DNA of 64,000 nucleotides, from contig NZ_AFIJ01000032.1 of NCBI RefSeq assembly GCF_000214495.1, positions 1-64,000 on the forward strand, read 5' to 3'. Made by a program: the position numbers and the translations under genes. The notes beneath the pieces were generated by a model. The model did no database searches and was not told the origin of the DNA. It was given only the letters and a program-made list of their open reading frames with translations. The DNA is from Megasphaera lornae. GTDB taxonomy: Bacteria; Bacillota; Negativicutes; Veillonellales; Megasphaeraceae. Below, piece by piece: positions 28,305-36,890 of the stretch; within the stretch, counting starts at the first letter, position 1; the number at the start of each line of letters is the position of its first letter.

Positions 28305-29495
28305 CTATTCCTTATAGCCATCTATCAATTTTTTAAACACCGGAAAAGAACGTCGAATCATCGCTTCCTCTACACAATAAGAAATCCGCACATATCCCGG
28401 ACATCCGAAACTGTCGGCCGGGACAATTAACAGGCACAATTTCTTCGCTTTTTCAGAAAAGGCCGTCGCATCCGCTTCCGGAGACTTTACAAAAAGATAA
28501 AACGCCCCGTCCGGATATACACATTCATAGCCCATTTCCGTTAAACTTCCATACAATAATTTTCTATTCCGATCATATAGTTCAATATCCGCAACCTGCC
28601 CCATACATTGTAAAACCACCTTTTGAAATAAATGAGGCGCACAAACAAAGCCCATCGCTCTTCCGGCTCCACATACGGCCAAATATATAGTATGCGCATC
28701 CGTAACCTGCGGCGGCACTAAAATATAGCCGATCCGTTCTCCCGGCAAGGACAACGATTTACTGTATGAATAGCAAATAATCGTATTCGCATAATATTTC
28801 GGCACATATACAATCGGTTTGCCGTCATAAATAATTTCTCTATACGGTTCATCGGAAATGATATAAATAGGATGACCGATTTCCTCCGATTTTCGCTTCA
28901 AAATTTCCGCTACCGCCGCATAAGTTTCAGGAGCATAGACAACCCCGGAGGGATTATTGGGGGAATTCAGGATAATCGCCACCGTTTGCGGCGTAATCGC
29001 CGCTTCCAACGCCGCCGGCGATATTTGAAAATGTTCCGTGTCGGGCGGCAAAATAACCGGGCATGCCCCTGCATTCTTTATAAATACAGTATATTCCGGA
29101 AAAAACGGCGCTACCAAAATAATTTCATCGGTCGCGTTTTCTACCAGCGCTTTTAAAGAAATAGTCAACGAAGCGGCCGCACCGCAAGTCATATAAAAAT
29201 TATCCGCCGTCACTTGCGCCTGATACGTCTTATTCATATACGCAGCCAATCCCTCCCGTACAGTCCGATCACCGGCAGCCATCGTATACCCGTGCACACC
29301 GACAGCGGGTTCGGATTGCACAATATGACAAATAGCTTCCGCCACACTGTCCGGCGGCGGTACCGTGGGATTTCCGATACTGAAATCGAAAACATTTTCT
29401 TTTCCCACTATAGCCGCTTGCGCCTGTCCGTACGCAAATAAATCCCTAATAACGGAAGACTGTGCGCCTAACGCAACCATGTCTTTTGATGCCAT
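28305..29495 (-). CDS. PLP-dependent class I aminotransferase (AspC-like)
   Basis: Aminotransferase of 396 residues. The N-terminal FDFSIGNPTVPPP is followed by NSPNNPSGVVY near residue 175, IISDEPYREI near 210 and the PLP-lysine segment YSYSKSLSLPGERIGY near 240. It belongs to the aspartate/alanine-type subgroup, and the substrate is unclear. It is distinct from the enzyme at 22476: the PLP segment differs and overall identity looks low. The ATG at 29495 follows AAAGGAG. It is preceded by an RseC-like gene on the same strand. Confidence 0.87.
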   Translation of the reverse strand: MASKDMVALGAQSSVIRDLFAYGQAQAAIVGKENVFDFSIGNPTVPPPDSVAEAICHIVQSEPAVGVHGYTMAAGDRTVREGLAAYMNKTYQAQVTADNFYMTCGAAASLTISLKALVENATDEIILVAPFFPEYTVFIKNAGACPVILPPDTEHFQISPAALEAAITPQTVAIILNSPNNPSGVVYAPETYAAVAEILKRKSEEIGHPIYIISDEPYREIIYDGKPIVYVPKYYANTIICYSYSKSLSLPGERIGYILVPPQVTDAHTIYLAVCGAGRAMGFVCAPHLFQKVVLQCMGQVADIELYDRNRKLLYGSLTEMGYECVYPDGAFYLFVKSPEADATAFSEKAKKLCLLIVPADSFGCPGYVRISYCVEEAMIRRSFPVFKKLIDGYKE

Positions 29496-29551
29496 ATACA
29501 CCCACTCCTTTTTTTACACTTCCCGCATACCCGAAGGTAACATATGCCGAC

Positions 29552-29968
29552 TTACTTGCAAATTTCTATAATTTTCGGCTTGGCCGTTTGATCATTCCGT
29601 AATGAGCGATCAAATACTTTTACACCCCCCACGCCGACTAAAAAGCCTATAATACCGCCAATAACCGCCGTATGCACCGCATCGGCAGCCTCCCGAAGCC
29701 CGTAATAATGTCCGCCGATTGCCCCTATGGCGGTGATCAATAGCGGCATAATAAAACACACAAATGCACCGACCACTATATTGGATTCCCGTACTTCAAA
29801 TTTCACATGTTGCCCCACTTCTACACCTAACGGATCCACTGCCGTAACCACAATATTTTCCGAACCCGGACAGGAGCCGCACGCCATACAATCCGAATGT
29901 CTCCCCACTTTAACTTCCGCCAATCCCGGCGAGGGAACCGCAATAATTGCGCCTTCTTCAATTTTCAT
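29552..29968 (-). CDS. RseC/MucC-family (SoxR-reducing) membrane protein
   Basis: Protein of 138 residues. The N-terminal half carries a cysteine cluster, CMACGSCPG, near residue 27, and the C-terminal half two membrane helices (VVGAFVCFIMPLLITAIGAI and VIGGIIGFLVGVGGV). RseC-family proteins lie next to Rnf/redox systems and modulate SoxR or sigmaE in Proteobacteria; in Firmicutes the role is unknown. The gene is about 50 bases upstream of the aminotransferase and downstream of the P-type ATPase terminator. Confidence 0.82.
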   Translation of the reverse strand: MKIEEGAIIAVPSPGLAEVKVGRHSDCMACGSCPGSENIVVTAVDPLGVEVGQHVKFEVRESNIVVGAFVCFIMPLLITAIGAIGGHYYGLREAADAVHTAVIGGIIGFLVGVGGVKVFDRSLRNDQTAKPKIIEICK

Positions 29969-30132
29969 TTACCGTCCCTTCTTTCTCCCCGACACAATCT
30001 GTCTGCATATATATTTTATTATATTATAAATTTACTACTTAAAAAAGACAAGGAAAATAGACAGGATTCATCTTTTAATTCACATAAAGGGAATAATTAG
30101 TACAATGAAAACTTCCTTTAATTAAGTGTTTA

Positions 30133-30174
30133 AAAATAAAATACACCCGTTTCTTATTATAAGAAACGGGTGTA
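30133..30174 (-). terminator. Terminator of the fez-like operon
   Basis: A 14-base perfect stem (30142-30155 with 30161-30174) with a five-base loop and a T-rich tail on the minus strand. It follows the P-type ATPase stop by nine bases. Confidence 0.93.
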
Positions 30175-30183
30175 CTCTGTATC

Positions 30184-32271
30184 CTACCTGACTATTTTTC
30201 TGCGAGTGGATCCTAAAATGCCGGCACTATTCAAAACTACCGCCAACGTAGCCGTATTGTGAATAACCGCCGCCCAAAGCGGACTAATACGACCTAAAGC
30301 GCCCAATAACATCGCCGCCGAGTTGACTACAATAGTAGCCGTAAAGTTTTGATTAATAACTTTCATCGTACGTCGACCAATGCGCAGAGCTTCATATAAG
30401 CGACCGGGGTCTTCGGAACGAATGGTAATCGCCGCCGATTCGGCGGCAATATCCGTTTTATTGCCCCCCAAGCTGACCCCGATATCGGCAAACGCCAATG
30501 CGGGAGCATCATTAATGCCGTCACCTACCATCATGACATTGCCGCGTTTTTGCAATTTCAGCACATAATTTGCCTTGTCTTCCGGTAAAATTTCCGCATG
30601 GTATGAATCAATATCCATATTGCGGGCCACTTCCGCAGCCACTTCTTTAGAATCCCCGGTTAGCATAACGACTTCATCAATGCCGATACGGCGCATTTGA
30701 TTTAAGGTTTTCTTCATCGCCGGACGAACGGGATCCTGAATCGTCAAGCTGCCGATATACCGGCCGTCGCATGCCACATAGAGAATATTATTTCCCCAAG
30801 CGGTGTCATTCGTAACCGGTACGCCGGTGACTCCTTCTTCCGTCATGAAACGCCGACTGCCGACCAATACAAACCCGCCTGCGTATTGTTCAAAAGAAGG
30901 AACCTGCGCGCGCATACCGCGAGCCACTACGGTTTCCGACATATCATGCGGAGGCGTATCCCAACCTTTTCCTTTTACATATTTTTGCACAGCTACGGCC
31001 AACGGATGTACCGAATGCATTTCCGCCGAAGCGGCCAGAAGAATGACTTCTTTTTCTTCCACACCTTCCACCGTATCAATATGGGAAATTTGCGGCACAC
31101 CCATAGTAATCGTACCGGTTTTATCCAGCACAACCGTATCAATGTCGGCTAAATTTTCAATATAATTACCGCCCTTAACCAAAATTCCTTTACGTGCGGC
31201 CAAGCCGATCGCGGCCGAAATAGCAGTAGCTGTCGAAAGCTTAAGTCCGCAAGAAAAATCAATAAAGAGCAAATTTAATACGCGCTGCCAATCTTTCGTG
31301 GCACCATACACAATAGCGGCGCCGATAAAAGAAATAGGAACTAACATATTGGCCATTTTATCGGCAAAATTTTGTACAGGCGCACGCCGTGTTTGCGCCT
31401 CTTCTACTAAATGAATAATTTGTGCCAACGACGTATCGGCACCCACTTTTTCAACGACAATAATTAAATCTCCGGCTTCAATGACACTGCCGGCATACAC
31501 AAAGGAGCCGGATTGTTTAATCGCCGGGTTGGATTCTCCCGTAATAGACGCCTGGTTCACTGCCGCATTACCGGATAAAACGCGCCCGTCCACACAAATT
31601 TTTTCACCTAAATGAACCGCAATATGATCTCCTACTTTTAACGATTCTACCGGCACTTTGCGTTCTCTTCCGTGTTCAATGAGCCAAACATCCCGCTGAT
31701 CCAGTTTTAATAAACCGGATATTTGCCGTCTTGCTTTTTCAGCCGCATATTCCGTTAACATTTCCGCTCCGTTGGACAATGCCAACAAGGTCAGACTGGA
31801 TTCCGGCTTACCTGCCAACAAAGAGGCGGCAACAGCAGTGGCCGTCAACGTATCCGCATTGGCCTGATGATCCTTCACCAATCCCATGACGCCGTTTTTA
31901 ATCACCCGACGGGCAATATACAGAGTGAATAGCCGCCGAATCAGCAAAATACTGCCATAAAATTCCGGATTGGTTTTTCGCAGGATATTCATGGCAATAA
32001 AACCGCCTACGGATAAAATCGCTTCACGACGATACGCCGCAACATCCCATTCTTTTTTTTCTTCCTTTTTCTTGCCGTACGTCAACTCATAGCCGGATAT
32101 AAGCGTACGAATATATGCCCAATCCGGATTCCCCGTATAATACATGCGAATTTGCGTTTCTTCCACCGTTGCCGCCGCCATACCGACGGTCTGTCGGATT
32201 TTAGCACTTAACATAGGGCGAACTCGCTGGGGTAATGTTCTGTTCAACGTAATCACTGCCCGCGTGTACAT
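30184..32271 (-). CDS. P1B-type metal ATPase with atypical SCG motif (FezB-like)
   Basis: Last gene of the operon, 695 residues. P-type ATPase motifs are complete: TGES near residue 245, DKTGT near 385, a HSVHPLA segment near 425 and GDGINDAPA. The membrane metal site reads DFSCGLKLSTAT instead of CPC, so it is not a standard Cu or Zn/Cd pump. The N terminus (about residues 1-65) looks like a degenerate HMA domain with an arginine-rich LPQRVRP in place of CxxC. The layout resembles the FezB ATPases of ferrosome loci and suggests iron, but this is inference. I chose the ATG at 32271, three bases after the previous stop, with GAGAGGG upstream. The in-frame start at 32310 lies inside the previous gene. 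Confidence 0.85.
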   Translation of the reverse strand: MYTRAVITLNRTLPQRVRPMLSAKIRQTVGMAAATVEETQIRMYYTGNPDWAYIRTLISGYELTYGKKKEEKKEWDVAAYRREAILSVGGFIAMNILRKTNPEFYGSILLIRRLFTLYIARRVIKNGVMGLVKDHQANADTLTATAVAASLLAGKPESSLTLLALSNGAEMLTEYAAEKARRQISGLLKLDQRDVWLIEHGRERKVPVESLKVGDHIAVHLGEKICVDGRVLSGNAAVNQASITGESNPAIKQSGSFVYAGSVIEAGDLIIVVEKVGADTSLAQIIHLVEEAQTRRAPVQNFADKMANMLVPISFIGAAIVYGATKDWQRVLNLLFIDFSCGLKLSTATAISAAIGLAARKGILVKGGNYIENLADIDTVVLDKTGTITMGVPQISHIDTVEGVEEKEVILLAASAEMHSVHPLAVAVQKYVKGKGWDTPPHDMSETVVARGMRAQVPSFEQYAGGFVLVGSRRFMTEEGVTGVPVTNDTAWGNNILYVACDGRYIGSLTIQDPVRPAMKKTLNQMRRIGIDEVVMLTGDSKEVAAEVARNMDIDSYHAEILPEDKANYVLKLQKRGNVMMVGDGINDAPALAFADIGVSLGGNKTDIAAESAAITIRSEDPGRLYEALRIGRRTMKVINQNFTATIVVNSAAMLLGALGRISPLWAAVIHNTATLAVVLNSAGILGSTRRKIVR

Positions 32272-32273
32272 AA

Positions 32274-32927
32274 TTATCGCCGCCCTCTCAATAATGCTGC
32301 AGCCCACCACAACATTTGCGGACCGGTAGGTCGTTGATCAAAGGTAAGTATTTTCCGCAAGCCGCGTATAACCAAAATCAGAGAAATAATCGACCTCAAA
32401 TCAAACATTCGCCCGGTTTTCCGTAAAATAAAATGACTGAACCCGTCCAGCGTTTCATAAATTTTTTCCATATATACGGTAGGACCGCCATGTGCATCCA
32501 AGTGTTCTTCCCGTGCCTCTTCTTCCCGACGTAAAGGAAACAACCGAAAACGTAAAAACCGTTCCACTTCATCCAATACCGATTCATTATCCGAGCATAC
32601 TAAAATGCTGCCTGTAGAAGCATGAACCTGCACCTCATTCACACTTGTCAATCGCAATAAATGTTCTTGTAACAACGCCGCCAATGCCGTATTGTCCACC
32701 AGCTCGGCCACGCGATACCGTCTGCGTCCGGGTGTGGCGGAAACGCAGGAAAACGGCAATATTTCTTCTTTTTTCTTGCTTGTCCGGGCTCCCCCGCTGC
32801 GATGTGTTCGGGCGGACTTGGAAACAAAATCCAGCACATGTGCTCCATGGTGATCATTTTTTAAAAACATACCGTGAATCGCTTTCCCGATAGAAGCACC
32901 TAACATAAGTCCGGAAATTAAAGACAT
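32274..32927 (-). CDS. HMA-like membrane-associated protein without CxxC (FezC-like candidate)
   Basis: Protein of 217 residues. The first ~20 residues form a glycine-rich hydrophobic segment (SGLMLGASIGKAI). Residues ~65-130 resemble an HMA fold: TPGRRRYRV, then NTALAALLQEHLL, then VHASTGSILV. The usual CxxC metal site is absent and an arginine cluster takes its place. The C-terminal part has a segment of hydrophobic and basic residues (RSIISLILVIRGL). It starts four bases after the previous gene's stop with GGAGAGG, and three bases lie between its own stop and the ATPase start. Function is not established. Confidence 0.65.
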   Translation of the reverse strand: MSLISGLMLGASIGKAIHGMFLKNDHHGAHVLDFVSKSARTHRSGGARTSKKKEEILPFSCVSATPGRRRYRVAELVDNTALAALLQEHLLRLTSVNEVQVHASTGSILVCSDNESVLDEVERFLRFRLFPLRREEEAREEHLDAHGGPTVYMEKIYETLDGFSHFILRKTGRMFDLRSIISLILVIRGLRKILTFDQRPTGPQMLWWAAALLRGRR

Positions 32928-32929
32928 AG

Positions 32930-33244
32930 TTATCCTCTCCTTTCTGCATGCATCTTTATATATTGTTCCACCTTGGCAAACCGACTGTTTGCCCGTACCG
33001 CTTGTGTATTATATAAAATCAAGGCGGAACCGGTCACCGTATTAATTTCCAGTTTTCGTATTTCCGGATATTGCGCCGCCATAGTCGAAAGTTTTTTACT
33101 CAATTCCGTATTCCCGACCAATTTGCCGCTGCGCAAACGAATTCTCCCCGGAATATAAGAGGAAATTTGTACGGCACGAAGTATAAACTCCCATTGTAAA
33201 TCGGATAAACTGGGAAAGAACAATAAGCTCACTACCCTTCTCAA
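32930..33244 (-). CDS. Small HMA_2-like protein without CxxC
   Basis: About 104 residues. The segment SSYIPGRIRLRSGKL, followed by NTELSKKLSTM and INTVTGSALILYN, gives the betaalphabetabeta pattern of an HMA-like domain, with PGRIRLR in place of the CxxC loop. Such cysteine-free domains are known beside unusual P1B ATPases. The start is uncertain: TTG 33244 or GTG 33232, the latter just after AGAAGG. It sits between an internal terminator and the 217-residue HMA protein, all on one strand. Confidence 0.6.
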   Translation of the reverse strand: MRRVVSLLFFPSLSDLQWEFILRAVQISSYIPGRIRLRSGKLVGNTELSKKLSTMAAQYPEIRKLEINTVTGSALILYNTQAVRANSRFAKVEQYIKMHAERRG

Positions 33245-33267
33245 GATAAATCTTCTTTTTCATACGC

Positions 33268-33308
33268 TTAAAAAAGACTGCCACCTCCAAGGCAACAGTC
33301 TTTTTTTT
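33268..33308 (-). terminator. Terminator or attenuator inside the fez-like operon
   Basis: GACTG/CAGTC (33276-33280 with 33296-33300), extended by A/T pairs, with GCC/GGT inside and a T6 tail on the minus strand. It follows the small membrane protein and precedes the HMA genes, so it may make the first gene more abundant than the rest. Confidence 0.7.
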
Positions 33309-33312
33309 ACTC

Positions 33313-33531
33313 TTATTGTGCTTGCGCTGCTTCCTGTGCTGCAATCATATCTTCCAACTCTTCTTTTTGACGTTGCAATTCGGCCAACGGTACATTGGCG
33401 GCTACCGCACCGCCTGCCGGTTGCTGTAAAGCCATGAGTTGTTGTTCTCTTTCACTCATCAACTTATATCCGAAAATACCGGCAATGACACCTACACCTA
33501 AACCAATCCAAAAATCGCTATTCTGAAACAT
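33313..33531 (-). CDS. Small glycine-rich single-span membrane protein, first gene of the fez-like operon
   Basis: 72 residues. The N-terminal helix FWIGLGVGVIAGIFGYKLM has regularly spaced glycines (GxGxGxxxGxxG), suited to helix packing in membranes. It is followed by a basic/polar turn and a Glu/Gln-rich coiled tail (LQRQKEELEDMIAAQEAAQAQ pattern). The ATG at 33531 has GGAGAGGTG; the longer frame to 33648 has none. Ferrosome loci carry a small hydrophobic protein, FezA, and this may be its counterpart, but I see no direct sequence proof. Confidence 0.6.
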   Translation of the reverse strand: MFQNSDFWIGLGVGVIAGIFGYKLMSEREQQLMALQQPAGGAVAANVPLAELQRQKEELEDMIAAQEAAQAQ

Positions 33532-33583
33532 AATGGCACCTCTCCTTTGCAATAAAAAAGCAATTAATATTTTTGACACCCTT

Positions 33584-33612
33584 ATTATATAAAATATATT
33601 CCTTCTTGTCAA
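33584..33612 (-). promoter_or_regulatory. Consensus promoter of the fez-like operon
   Basis: TTGACA and TATAAT on the minus strand, both perfect, separated by 17 bases. They lie about 50-80 bases before the first gene. The -35 box is overlapped by the Fur-like site. Confidence 0.8.
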
Positions 33613-33692
33613 TGAGAATGAGACGGCATTTTTTATTTTTTTATTCAATTTCTTCGCTTATTTGCTGGGTTTATCAATATTCTCATTATCAT
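33608..33692 (-). promoter_or_regulatory. Two Fur-like operator candidates
   Basis: Near 33608-33625 a TCTCATTCTCATTGA stretch covers the -35 box. Near 33672-33692 the minus strand reads TGATAATGAGAATATTGATA, agreeing with much of the Fur consensus, in particular a full TGATAAT half. Both have the direct GAATGA/GATAAT type of repeat expected of Fur. This fits iron-dependent repression of the operon. The rest of the 33,532-33,951 gap is AT-rich and holds no gene. Confidence 0.5.
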
Positions 33693-33902
33693 TTTACGTT
33701 TTTATACGAGTTATGCAACGCATCTGATTAATAAGAAATCATCGCAGTATCCTTTACATTCCTTACGCTGCCTATATTTTTTATTATATATTAATTTATT
33801 ATCGTAATCCATATACTATATAAAACGAAAAAAGTTACATTCTCTTTACGCCGATTTCTGAAACACGCTACCAAAGAAGCGCCGCTTCCTCTGCCTGTAT
33901 AT

Positions 33903-33940
33903 AAAAAATAAGACATGTCTCTTATAAGACATGTCTTATT
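33903..33940 (-). terminator. Terminator of the anchored protein gene
   Basis: A 14-base perfect stem (33907-33920 with 33927-33940), a six-base loop and a T run on the minus strand. Confidence 0.92.
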
Positions 33941-33951
33941 CCTGCCGGTTT

Positions 33952-35643
33952 CTATTCAAACCAACGGGATAAATCCACTTCTTCCCCGGTTACACTATGA
34001 ATATATCCGTGTGCCAAATAAAGTCCCAATAAGGATAATGTGGAAACTCGTAGCTGCGAACTGTCCCACAAGTCACTCAAATCTGCCAATACAGGCGAAA
34101 TATTTTCCATAATATTCAGAGCTGCTTCCCCCGAAAAATCGACCGGTCTACTTTTTACCGCCTGTAAAAGACGTTGTTGCATACGACGGTCTTGAATATG
34201 TATGCGATTAAAAAATGCTTTTGCCATAGATTCATCAATCAACGCTAATTTTATTAAATCAGAATTAAAAGACGTAACGACATATTCCGCAGGAATACTT
34301 TGGCCCTGCAAAATATCCTGTAACTCCAATGGGGTCATCCCGCGATACTCGAACAACAGAGGGTACGAACCGCGTAAAATTTCCGCAAACCGGGTTTCCT
34401 TATTTTCCGTAACGGTACATTGATAATATCCCAATTGTTGATAATAAGCTTTTTCCATCGGCAGCCCCGCTTGAAACGGAAGCACATGAGAATCCAAATA
34501 ACTGCAAAACGATTCTTTATCGACATTGCGCGTATTCCGCGAATACAAAAACGTAAACAAAATCGCTAAAATTTTATAATGAGGAAGCGACAAATACGGA
34601 AGCACCTTCAAGGCTTCCACCGCAATAAAATGTCTTGTCGTTGCCGCTGTTTTCCGCACGGCATCCTTAAACGCCATTAACGCAATTTCTTTCACCTCTT
34701 CTTGCGGATGCGCAACATAGGCCTTTTGCATATTATGCAGTGCTTCATGAGCAAGCAACGGTTCTATAAGTTCCTGTCTTTCCCGATCACTCCGGCAGCC
34801 GACATACGTAAATGCGGCAACTGTAATTTCCGTTACCAAAGCTTTTCGCTTTGCCGTCGCCTTGCCGAAATGCTGCAAAAAATCATCCACACACTGCTGT
34901 ATGACCGGTGATATTTCCGCCGCTGTAAAAACGGGGCTCGGTTGTTGACCGCGCATATCCGCCACCGTCGCCTGCGGATGTACCTGATCGCCCGGGGTAT
35001 TTTCCGTATGCCGCGATGCCGCCGTTTCGCTATGTCGCCCGTCTTGTAAAACCCGCCGCATGTCCTGCCGATTTATAATTTGTGTTTTTTCTATTTCCCG
35101 CTGTTTTTCATTAGCTGCCAACACATGTTGTACCGCGGTTTTGGCCCGTGCTGCCCGCACGGCTTGTTTTTCAGCCAAATCGGCGGCTACTACAGCCCCT
35201 AAATCTTCCTTTTCCCGGCGAGACGTCGACAGGTTTTCTTCCCTACTTCTTTCTTGCTCTTTTTTTTCTTGCGCCGCTAAAAATTCTACATCTTCTTTCG
35301 GCAATACATACGTGGCCTCTAAATCGCGAACGGCATGTCTTTTATTATGCACTGCCGTACCACCGGTTTGCCGCACCCGACGCACCGTTTCTCCCTGCGT
35401 TGTCCCCCAAGCGGTGTTCTGTGAAGGTTCGTGCCGTTCATGCGCAACCGACGGTTTCACTCGTTGATCGGTCACAGTTATTCCGTTTTGTTTTATTCTT
35501 CTGAATTGATTATCATTACGATTTAATACTTCCCCATTGCCCATTTCTTTTTTTCCCGAATTACCGGAAAAAACAACATAACACACTCCGAAAAAAATAA
35601 CCACAATGCCGATAATAATGGCATACGGTAACAAGCTGCTCAT
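33952..35643 (-). CDS. Large membrane-anchored protein of unknown function
   Basis: I do not recognise a family with certainty. 563 residues: an N-terminal transmembrane helix (LLPYAIIIGIVVIFFGVCYVVF), then about 220 residues of low-complexity, charged, Arg/Glu/Gln-rich and probably disordered sequence with coiled-coil stretches. A globular, alpha-helical C-terminal part of about 300 residues follows, rich in leucine and resembling helical-repeat (HEAT/ARM-like) folds. No catalytic motif is visible. The helix points the bulk to the cytoplasm or envelope face. The ATG at 35643 has GAGGAGAG. It has its own terminator and no obvious partner genes. Confidence 0.7.
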   Translation of the reverse strand: MSSLLPYAIIIGIVVIFFGVCYVVFSGNSGKKEMGNGEVLNRNDNQFRRIKQNGITVTDQRVKPSVAHERHEPSQNTAWGTTQGETVRRVRQTGGTAVHNKRHAVRDLEATYVLPKEDVEFLAAQEKKEQERSREENLSTSRREKEDLGAVVAADLAEKQAVRAARAKTAVQHVLAANEKQREIEKTQIINRQDMRRVLQDGRHSETAASRHTENTPGDQVHPQATVADMRGQQPSPVFTAAEISPVIQQCVDDFLQHFGKATAKRKALVTEITVAAFTYVGCRSDRERQELIEPLLAHEALHNMQKAYVAHPQEEVKEIALMAFKDAVRKTAATTRHFIAVEALKVLPYLSLPHYKILAILFTFLYSRNTRNVDKESFCSYLDSHVLPFQAGLPMEKAYYQQLGYYQCTVTENKETRFAEILRGSYPLLFEYRGMTPLELQDILQGQSIPAEYVVTSFNSDLIKLALIDESMAKAFFNRIHIQDRRMQQRLLQAVKSRPVDFSGEAALNIMENISPVLADLSDLWDSSQLRVSTLSLLGLYLAHGYIHSVTGEEVDLSRWFE

Positions 35644-35822
35644 AATATTCTCTCCTCTAATACGCACCGGATTTTTTTTATTTTACCATCGTTCCCATAT
35701 AGCGCCAATGTAAAACATACCTTTGACCGGAGACAACCTTCTCCATATGTTATGCGGTTATACTGCCTATATCCATCGTATTGCCGCATCCGGTATGTCA
35801 TTTTATTCCTTACTTCCGAAAC

Positions 35823-35857
35823 AAAGCCCTCAGTACAAAATTTTGTCTAAGGGCTTT
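35823..35857 (-). terminator. Weak terminator after the SLH gene pair
   Basis: AAAGCCCT/AGGGCTTT (35823-35830 with 35850-35857) encloses ACAAAA/TTTTGT. The tail is short of T, so confidence is moderate. Confidence 0.5.
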
Positions 35858-35864
35858 ATGTCGA

Positions 35865-36890
35865 TCATCTCATCACTTCATATTGAAAATCATCAATCGC
35901 CTGTTCCATCTCCGGGGATAATCCCGGCACATAAGGAACAAATCGCAAGCGGTTCTTCTCTCGCCGAAGATTCTCCTTATACTGCGGATTATTCCCTTGT
36001 CCCGCCGCTACAACATAAAGCATGTGCGGCAATATATTTTTTTGCAATACCTTCCGAGTCTCCACCCGTAAAGGCTGCCATACCGTAAGGATAAGTTGCT
36101 GTCGCTCATAATTCGGTACCAATGCCCGATACTTTTCCCCGTCTCCGCATTGTTTTAAAATATACTTCACTTTTTTCATTTGCGTCAAATACTCTTGTTG
36201 ACTATATACTACGGAACGTATTCTTACGTTTCCGGAGCGCACCCATGCGGCGGGAATTATCGCTTCAAGATGCTCTCTTTTCTCCGGATACACACCGATA
36301 ACCACCGCATTTTGTTCTCTGTATATAATCCCGTTTGCGAAAAAATTCGCCGGAGAGCCATAATATCCCAAAAGTTTTTGCCAAACCCGTTCTTCGTCCT
36401 GCCACCCGGAAGGGGACGGCATCGTTGTTCCATACAAGGCATAATATACGCTTCTAATCGCTTCATATCGCGTCACGGGCACTGATTTCCCGTTAAGCGC
36501 AGGCATCTTCTTGCCGCCGACACGACCGTTAAATTGTTGCCACCGTTGCAAAATAATCTGCAAATTTTGTCGGGTGACCACCGCATTTCCCGCTATTTTC
36601 AGGGGAAAAATGCCATTTTTTTGCAAAATTTCTCGACTATTACTGCCGCTGTCTGTCACACCCGGTATATTTCCATCTACATCCGTCAGAAGTTTTGCCA
36701 ATTCATTATATGTAATCTCCCGTTGCGGGTACAAACGCTTTTCCGGAAATACCTGTAACCCTCGCGTAACTTGTAAATACGAAAGAATCTGCGCATCCGG
36801 CAAGCCGGACGTATCTATATACGTCGCTCCGCACGCAGAAGTAACACAAAAAAAAGAAACAATCATACCTATGATATACTGTACTCTCAT
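35865..36890 (-). CDS. Secreted SLH-like protein, second of a pair
   Basis: 341 residues with an N-terminal signal peptide (MRVQYIIGMIVSFFCVTSACG). The first half has divergent SLH-type segments (YLQVTRGLQVFPEKRLYPQREITYNELAKLL), which bind cell-wall polymers in Negativicutes and Firmicutes. The C-terminal half shares a pattern with the upstream gene: YGSPANFFANGIIYREQNAVVIGV, VRIRSVVYSQQEYL and LILTVWQPLRVETRKVLQ. The start forms an ATGA overlap with that gene. Probably envelope-attached. Role unknown. Confidence 0.75.
   Translation of the reverse strand: MRVQYIIGMIVSFFCVTSACGATYIDTSGLPDAQILSYLQVTRGLQVFPEKRLYPQREITYNELAKLLTDVDGNIPGVTDSGSNSREILQKNGIFPLKIAGNAVVTRQNLQIILQRWQQFNGRVGGKKMPALNGKSVPVTRYEAIRSVYYALYGTTMPSPSGWQDEERVWQKLLGYYGSPANFFANGIIYREQNAVVIGVYPEKREHLEAIIPAAWVRSGNVRIRSVVYSQQEYLTQMKKVKYILKQCGDGEKYRALVPNYERQQLILTVWQPLRVETRKVLQKNILPHMLYVVAAGQGNNPQYKENLRREKNRLRFVPYVPGLSPEMEQAIDDFQYEVMR

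Noticed and set aside
33096..33344. 82-residue open frame beginning KKKIYLEKGSELIV, overlapping the first HMA gene
   Set aside because: It runs through an internal terminator and out of frame with the HMA domain that carries the PGRIRLR motif. It looks like a shadow, although it leaves the HMA start uncertain.
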